Assembly: GCA_937950105.1 (NCBI GenBank)
Contig: CALFEM010000216.1
Coordinates: 1 to 9,525 of the forward strand
Direction: 5' to 3'
DNA length: 9,525 nt
Origin: an uncultured Alphaproteobacteria bacterium
GTDB taxonomy: Bacteria > Pseudomonadota > Alphaproteobacteria > Rhizobiales > Hyphomicrobiaceae
Positions 6,257 through 9,525 of the stretch are shown here, in pieces. Below the pieces are notes generated by a model. The model saw nothing but the letters and a program-made list of their open reading frames with translations, ran no database searches and was not told where the DNA came from. Each line of letters opens with the position of its first letter. The first letter of the stretch is position 1. A program made the translations under genes and the position numbers.

Positions 6257-7258
6257 ATGCGCGGCGTGGCAGCGTGCCGACTCGCTCGGACGCTCGCGGT
6301 TCTCTGCGTGCTGGCGTGGACGACAGCCGGTTCGCGGGCCGAGCCGGACCTGACGGCGCGCACGCGTGCCGGCGCGACGGCGGCCCCGACACCGGGCTTG
6401 CCCGATCTGCCCGCATTGCCGCCGCTTCGTCCCCGGCCGCCTGCGACGCTGCCAACCGACGACGCCGAGAACCCTGCGAACGCTCCTGTCCCCGGCAGCG
6501 ACGCAGGCGAACCTTTGTTGGCGGCTGTGCCGTTCGGTCCGTTGCGGATCGTCAGCTGGCATCTCGACGACGCCAAGGCGGCCGGCGCGCTCAACATGCT
6601 ACCCGATCCGGACCGCGCCTGGCGCCACACCTTCGGCGCCGAGCGGCGCACCGCCCCCGCCAACACCTTCGACGCCGCCGCGCTGGACGCCGACGTCGTA
6701 CTCCTTCAGGGCGTCCGCCGCATCAGCGACGCGCGGATTCTTTTCCCGGCACGGGATTGGCGGCTGATCGTGTCGCGCCAGATGCTCTCGCCCGTTCTGA
6801 AGCCGCGCGCCGCCAATCGCTTCCTGCTCGACGAGGTGGTGCCGGGGCGCCCGGCGACGACGGCGATAGCCGTCCGCTTCAAGCGAGGCCTGCGCGTTGC
6901 CGGACAGGCGCACATCACCGAGGTCGTCGTGCCGGTCGAAACGCCCATCGACTCGCGCGCCCCGCGAGAGACACCCGCCGCGCTCGCCGTGCGCCTGCTC
7001 GTCGACCGCAAGCCGCTGTGGGTGGTGTCGGCCGATCTTGCGGCGGCTTGTCCGGCCGGCGTTGGGTCATGCGGAGCTGACGATGCCCTGTTACGTTGGT
7101 TCGGGCAGCAAGACACCCAGGTTTTGGCCGGTGGCACCACGGCAGCCGCACCCGGCGGCTGCGCGCACCAGACGATCGCTCTGTCGTACCCTCACGTTCT
7201 GGCACGTGGCGCAGCGACTCCAGGCATCGGCTGCATCGCCCGCGCAAGCTGGCCGTGA
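6257..7258 (+). CDS. Exported EEP-fold-like protein with degenerate active site
   Basis: A 333-residue protein with an N-terminal signal sequence (arginines then LAVLCVLAWTTAG, probable cleavage near SRA-E at about 28-29). A Pro/Ala-rich linker (about 35-92) and a domain of about 240 residues follow. The domain reads like an endonuclease/exonuclease/phosphatase (EEP) scaffold: LRIVSWHLDD (96-105) for the usual 'LRVATWNL', DADVVLLQGVRR (144-155) for 'D-V-LQEV', WVVSADLAAAC (255-265) for 'HLKSGC', and QVLAGGTT (288-295) for 'LGGDFN'. Each catalytic or metal residue expected there is replaced (N to H102, E to G152, H to D260, D and N to G293 and T295). Paired cysteines C265/C272 and C302/C326 could form disulfides in the periplasm. 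GGAG lies only 3 nt before the ATG, so the start is not certain. The fold call is by motif comparison and moderately sure; catalytic activity looks unlikely. Confidence 0.65.
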   Translation: MRGVAACRLARTLAVLCVLAWTTAGSRAEPDLTARTRAGATAAPTPGLPDLPALPPLRPRPPATLPTDDAENPANAPVPGSDAGEPLLAAVPFGPLRIVSWHLDDAKAAGALNMLPDPDRAWRHTFGAERRTAPANTFDAAALDADVVLLQGVRRISDARILFPARDWRLIVSRQMLSPVLKPRAANRFLLDEVVPGRPATTAIAVRFKRGLRVAGQAHITEVVVPVETPIDSRAPRETPAALAVRLLVDRKPLWVVSADLAAACPAGVGSCGADDALLRWFGQQDTQVLAGGTTAAAPGGCAHQTIALSYPHVLARGAATPGIGCIARASWP

Positions 7259-7284
7259 CGGGCCACCCGGGAACCGGGGGCTGG

Positions 7285-7302
7285 GAAGGTCTTGCAACCT
7301 TC
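7285..7302. terminator. Hairpin between convergent genes, possible bidirectional terminator
   Basis: GAAGGT (7285-7290) pairs with ACCTTC (7297-7302) across a 6-nt loop. It lies in the 47-bp gap between the convergent stops of the EEP-like gene and pdxH. A second small stem, CCCGG/CCGGG (7266-7278), lies beside it. Neither is followed by a T-run, so function is inferred from position. Confidence 0.3.
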
Positions 7303-7305
7303 GCC

Positions 7306-7971
7306 TCACGGATAGAGCCGCGTGCGCGACCACGGGCCGCTCGCCCCCTCGCGCCGGAACACGACGCGGTCGTGCAGACGGAACGGGCGATCGTGCCAGA
7401 ATTCGATTTCCAGCGGCGTGACGCGGAACCCCGACCAGTGCGGCGGGCGCGGGATGTCGCCGAGCGGATGGCGTGCCGTCACCAGCGCCACCTTCTTCTC
7501 CAGCGCGAAGCGGCTTTCGAGCGGGCGCGACTGGTCCGACGCCCACGCACCGAGCCGGCTGCCGCGCGGCCGCGATGCGTAGTAGGCGTCGGCTTCCATA
7601 TCACTGACACGCGAGACGATGCCGCGTACCCGCACCTGCCGGCGCAGCGACTTCCAGTGGAACAGCAATGCCGCCTGCATGTTGGCGGCCAGCTCGCGGC
7701 CCTTGGCGCTTTCGAGGTTGGTGTAGAAGACGAAGCCGCGCGCCGGCACCTCGGCGCCATCGAGGCCCTTTAACAGGACCATGCGCACGTTCGGCAGGCC
7801 GTGCGCATCGCTGGTCGCAAGTGCCATCCCGTTCGGGTCGTTGATCTCGTGGCGCTCGGCATCCGCCATCCAGTCGGCGAACAGCGCGAACGGCTCGTCT
7901 GCGGCGGTGAAATCGCCGGCCGGCGCCGCCGCCGTTGCCTGCCCCTTCGCTGCGCTCTCGAATTCCGACAC
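7306..7971 (-). CDS. pdxH: Pyridoxine/pyridoxamine 5'-phosphate oxidase
   Basis: This FMN-dependent enzyme oxidises pyridoxine or pyridoxamine 5'-phosphate to pyridoxal 5'-phosphate, the last step of vitamin B6 synthesis and salvage, in the cytoplasm. Family motifs, numbered from the GTG at 7971: [11 protein letters not shown] (45-55), [11 protein letters not shown] (59-69), [18 protein letters not shown] (78-95), [17 protein letters not shown] (101-117), [14 protein letters not shown] (141-154), [11 protein letters not shown] (174-184), [13 protein letters not shown] (190-202) and the terminal RTRLYP. The GTG start gives 221 residues, the usual family size, and has GGGGAG eight nucleotides upstream. 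The longer ATG at 8034 (242 residues) would add a low-complexity basic N-terminus and lacks a well-spaced site. A four-residue insertion (about GAEV, 72-75) splits the usual '[11 protein letters not shown]' stretch. It is convergent with the EEP-like gene. Confidence 0.96.
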   Translation of the reverse strand: MSEFESAAKGQATAAAPAGDFTAADEPFALFADWMADAERHEINDPNGMALATSDAHGLPNVRMVLLKGLDGAEVPARGFVFYTNLESAKGRELAANMQAALLFHWKSLRRQVRVRGIVSRVSDMEADAYYASRPRGSRLGAWASDQSRPLESRFALEKKVALVTARHPLGDIPRPPHWSGFRVTPLEIEFWHDRPFRLHDRVVFRREGASGPWSRTRLYP

Positions 7972-8134
7972 GTGGTCCGCTCCCCGTCTCCACCCACCGC
8001 CGTCGGCCCGCTGCCGCGCCGCACGGAAGGACATTTCTTCAGCACGTCTTAACCATGTTGGCGCACTCTGGCCGGAGGTTCGCCTCGTATCGGCGATCCG
8101 CGTCGAGTTGTCGTTCTAGTAGCTGTGGTGCGTC

Positions 8135-8665
8135 ATGCGTAGCAATGTGTCTCTGTTCCCGCTCGCCGCCGGTGTGGCGCTGGCGTTCGCCTCTGTGGCC
8201 GCGGTTTTCATCGCGCCCGATCTGGCCCGCGCCGCCGACCCGGCCGCGCAGTCGCAGCCTCCCTCCGCCGCGACACCGCCGTCCGCCACCCCCGCTCCCG
8301 CCGACGAGGAGCAGTCGAGCTGCACTTGCCCTGCTGACCGGCTTACGCCCGAGGCCAAGGAAAAGATCTGGCCACGGCCGAAGTTTGCCGGCCTGACACC
8401 CACAGCGCTGGACCAGAACGACGAGATCGCCGCCCTCGAAAGCGTACAACTCGCCCTCAGCGAGGTCGGCGACGGCTCCACCTACGTCTGGCACCGCTAC
8501 CACGGCCGCCTCTCCGGCGTCGTGCAACCGACCACCTCGTTCCGCGATGCCTCCGGCAACGTCTGCCGCCACCTCGTCGTCATCCTGTCGTCCGGCACCC
8601 GCAGCCGGCGCAGCGAAGGCATCGCCTGCCGCCTCGGCAGCGGGCAATGGCAACTGCAGGGCTGA
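8135..8665 (+). CDS. Exported protein with 17-kDa surface-antigen-like C-terminal domain
   Basis: A 176-residue secreted protein. The signal peptide is clear (hydrophobic 7-27, probable cleavage after ARA at 33). A Pro/Ala/Ser-rich linker (about 34-60) and a C-T-C pair (C63, C65) follow. The C-terminal part (about 114-176), with STYVWHRYHGRLSGVVQPT, GNVCRHLVVI and GIACRLGSGQWQL, matches the short beta-rich domain found at the end of rickettsial 17-kDa surface-antigen relatives (RT0821/Lpp0805 type), with conserved Cys144 and Cys165. There is no lipobox cysteine at the cleavage site, so it is probably periplasmic or surface-attached rather than a lipoprotein. The family role is thought to be envelope structure; the precise function is unknown. 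The ATG at 8135 lacks a strong ribosome-binding site but is the only start giving a full signal peptide. It is divergent from pdxH. Confidence 0.75.
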   Translation: MRSNVSLFPLAAGVALAFASVAAVFIAPDLARAADPAAQSQPPSAATPPSATPAPADEEQSSCTCPADRLTPEAKEKIWPRPKFAGLTPTALDQNDEIAALESVQLALSEVGDGSTYVWHRYHGRLSGVVQPTTSFRDASGNVCRHLVVILSSGTRSRRSEGIACRLGSGQWQLQG

Positions 8666-8669
8666 ACGA

Positions 8670-8687
8670 CGCCGGCGCAGGCCGGCG
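8670..8687 (+). terminator. Strong GC hairpin after the surface-antigen-like gene
   Basis: CGCCGGC and GCCGGCG form a perfect 7-bp stem around the loop GCAG (8677-8680), starting 5 nt after the stop codon. There is no T-run. It is the first of three hairpins in this gap and is a reasonable candidate for a Rho-assisted or structure-only terminator or a 3' end stabiliser. Confidence 0.35.
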
Positions 8688-8713
8688 CGGCAAATCACCC
8701 CAGGACGGACGCA

Positions 8714-8760
8714 CGGGTGCCACGAACCGGCACCCGCGCGGGCTCTCGACGGGCCCGCGC
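8714..8760. repeat. Two tandem inverted repeats upstream of fabI
   Basis: The first is CGGGTGCC (8714-8721) with GGCACCCG (8729-8736), a perfect 8-bp stem and 7-nt loop. The second is GCGCGGGC (8736-8743) with GCCCGCGC (8753-8760), a perfect 8-bp stem and 9-nt loop. They share base 8736, so they abut. They lie before the candidate fabI promoter at 8802-8829 and could be terminators of the upstream gene or protein-binding sites; neither has a T-run. Confidence 0.45.
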
Positions 8761-8801
8761 CTACCATACGACAGGACGACGGAGACGGCCTTCCCGCCAT
8801 C

Positions 8802-8829
8802 TGGACCGGCAGCCCCTTTTGTGTAGATT
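8802..8829 (+). promoter_or_regulatory. Candidate promoter for fabI
   Basis: TGGACC (8802-8807) and TAGATT (8824-8829) are separated by 16 nt, each with four of six matches to the sigma-70-type consensus. Transcription would begin near 8836, giving a leader of about 40 nt before the fabI ATG. Found by eye and only moderately convincing. Confidence 0.3.
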
Positions 8830-8874
8830 GGCGGCCGAAGTCAGGACAATAAGCGGAATAAGGGTCGAGAGCCG

Positions 8875-9525
8875 ATGACTGCAGCCGATGGCCAACCCCA
8901 GGCGACCGGCACCTTGATGGCGGGCAAGCGTGGCCTCGTCATGGGTGTTGCCAACAACCGTTCCATCGCATGGGGCATTTCAAAGGCCGTCGCGGCCCAG
9001 GGCGCGGAAGTCGCGCTCACCTATCAGGGTGACGCCCTGAAGAAGCGCGTCGAGCCGCTCGCCGCCGAACTCGGCTCGAAGCTCGTGCTTCCGTGCGACG
9101 TCAACAATCCACAGTCGATGGACGAGTTGTTCGAGCGGATCGAGAAGGAGTGGGGCCGGCTCGATTTCCTGGTCCACGCCATCGCCTTCTCCGACAAGAA
9201 CGAGCTGGACGGCCGCTACGTCGACACCAGCGAGACGAACTTCACGCAGACCATGCTGGTCTCCTGCTATTCGTTCACCGCACTCGCCAAGCGCGCCGAG
9301 CGGCTGATGACGGACGGCGGCTCGCTGATCACGCTGACCTACTACGGCGCCGAGAAGGTCATGCCGCACTATAACGTCATGGGTGTCGCCAAGGCGGCGC
9401 TCGAGGCCAGCGTGCGCTATCTCGCCGCCGACCTCGGCAAGGGCGGCATCCGCGTCAACGCCATCTCGGCCGGCCCGATCAAGACGCTGGCCGCCTCCGG
9501 CATCGGCGACTTCCGCTACATCCTG
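8875..9525 (+). CDS. fabI: Enoyl-[acyl-carrier-protein] reductase (NADH), 3' end outside window
   Basis: This short-chain-dehydrogenase-fold enzyme reduces trans-2-enoyl-ACP, the last step of each fatty-acid elongation cycle. The 217 visible residues include the FabI-type cofactor region [19 protein letters not shown] (17-35), which differs from the classic glycine-rich SDR motif. They also include [13 protein letters not shown] (74-86), [15 protein letters not shown] (97-111), [17 protein letters not shown] (154-170) with the catalytic Tyr-x6-Lys pair Y166 and K173, and [18 protein letters not shown] (190-207). About 55 residues should be missing at the C-terminus, since family members are usually 260-275 residues. 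The ATG at 8875 is preceded by purine-rich AAGGGTCGAGAG. A second in-frame ATG (residue 15) is the alternative. FabI is the target of triclosan in many bacteria. The call is secure. Confidence 0.97.
   Translation, partial: MTAADGQPQATGTLMAGKRGLVMGVANNRSIAWGISKAVAAQGAEVALTYQGDALKKRVEPLAAELGSKLVLPCDVNNPQSMDELFERIEKEWGRLDFLVHAIAFSDKNELDGRYVDTSETNFTQTMLVSCYSFTALAKRAERLMTDGGSLITLTYYGAEKVMPHYNVMGVAKAALEASVRYLAADLGKGGIRVNAISAGPIKTLAASGIGDFRYIL

Noticed and set aside
5221..6666. A 481-codon open frame on the minus strand spanning DUF1499 and the start of the EEP-like gene
   Set aside because: It is in a different frame from the DUF1499 protein, has Arg/Ala/Gly-rich low-complexity composition, and ignores the signal-peptide gene on the other strand. 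It is a GC-rich shadow frame.
1..9525. CRISPR array, rRNA, insertion sequence, prophage or defence system
   Set aside because: No regularly spaced repeats, transposase, integrase, phage or defence motifs are visible on either strand.

Overview
The window is GC-rich chromosomal DNA from an alphaproteobacterium, most likely of the order Hyphomicrobiales (Bradyrhizobium/Rhodopseudomonas/Xanthobacteraceae-like). This rests on the protein relationships, the GC-rich codon use and the 'ATCCCGGCA/TGCCGGGAT' and 'CCCTCTCCC' intergenic palindromes, which are typical of that group; the exact genus cannot be read from the sequence. The content is mostly housekeeping. I see no phage genes, insertion sequence, CRISPR array, toxin-antitoxin pair or defence island.

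Layout. Positions 1-199 hold two palindromic intergenic repeats downstream of glyS. A leftward block follows: a tRNA-Gln(UUG) gene (3102 to 3028), a small three-helix membrane protein (2962 to 2648), a small two-helix membrane protein (2602 to 2342) and glyS, the glycyl-tRNA synthetase beta subunit (2329 to 200). glyQ (the alpha subunit) is not in the window. From about 3103 to 3354 a divergent regulatory region carries a candidate promoter for each flanking tRNA. A rightward tRNA-Pro(CGG) follows (3355-3431), then a DUF3592-type membrane protein (3526-4134) and an LACTB2-like metallo-beta-lactamase-fold hydrolase (4313-5224).

The hydrolase gene runs tail-to-tail into a leftward DUF1499 membrane-protein gene, and the two coding regions overlap by 53 bp. 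Divergent from DUF1499 is a secreted protein (6257-7258) that looks like an endonuclease/exonuclease/phosphatase (EEP) fold whose catalytic residues have all been replaced. It faces leftward pdxH (pyridoxine 5'-phosphate oxidase). Divergent from pdxH is an exported protein with a 17-kDa surface-antigen-like C-terminal domain. Finally, after a run of strong hairpins and a candidate promoter, comes fabI (enoyl-ACP reductase), cut off by the window end.

Functionally the genes cover translation (glyS and two tRNAs), fatty-acid synthesis (fabI), vitamin B6 metabolism (pdxH) and several poorly characterised envelope proteins. The items most worth a second look are the apparently dead EEP protein, the tRNA-Gln/small-membrane-protein/glyS arrangement without glyQ, the overlapping convergent pair, and the tandem hairpins before fabI.
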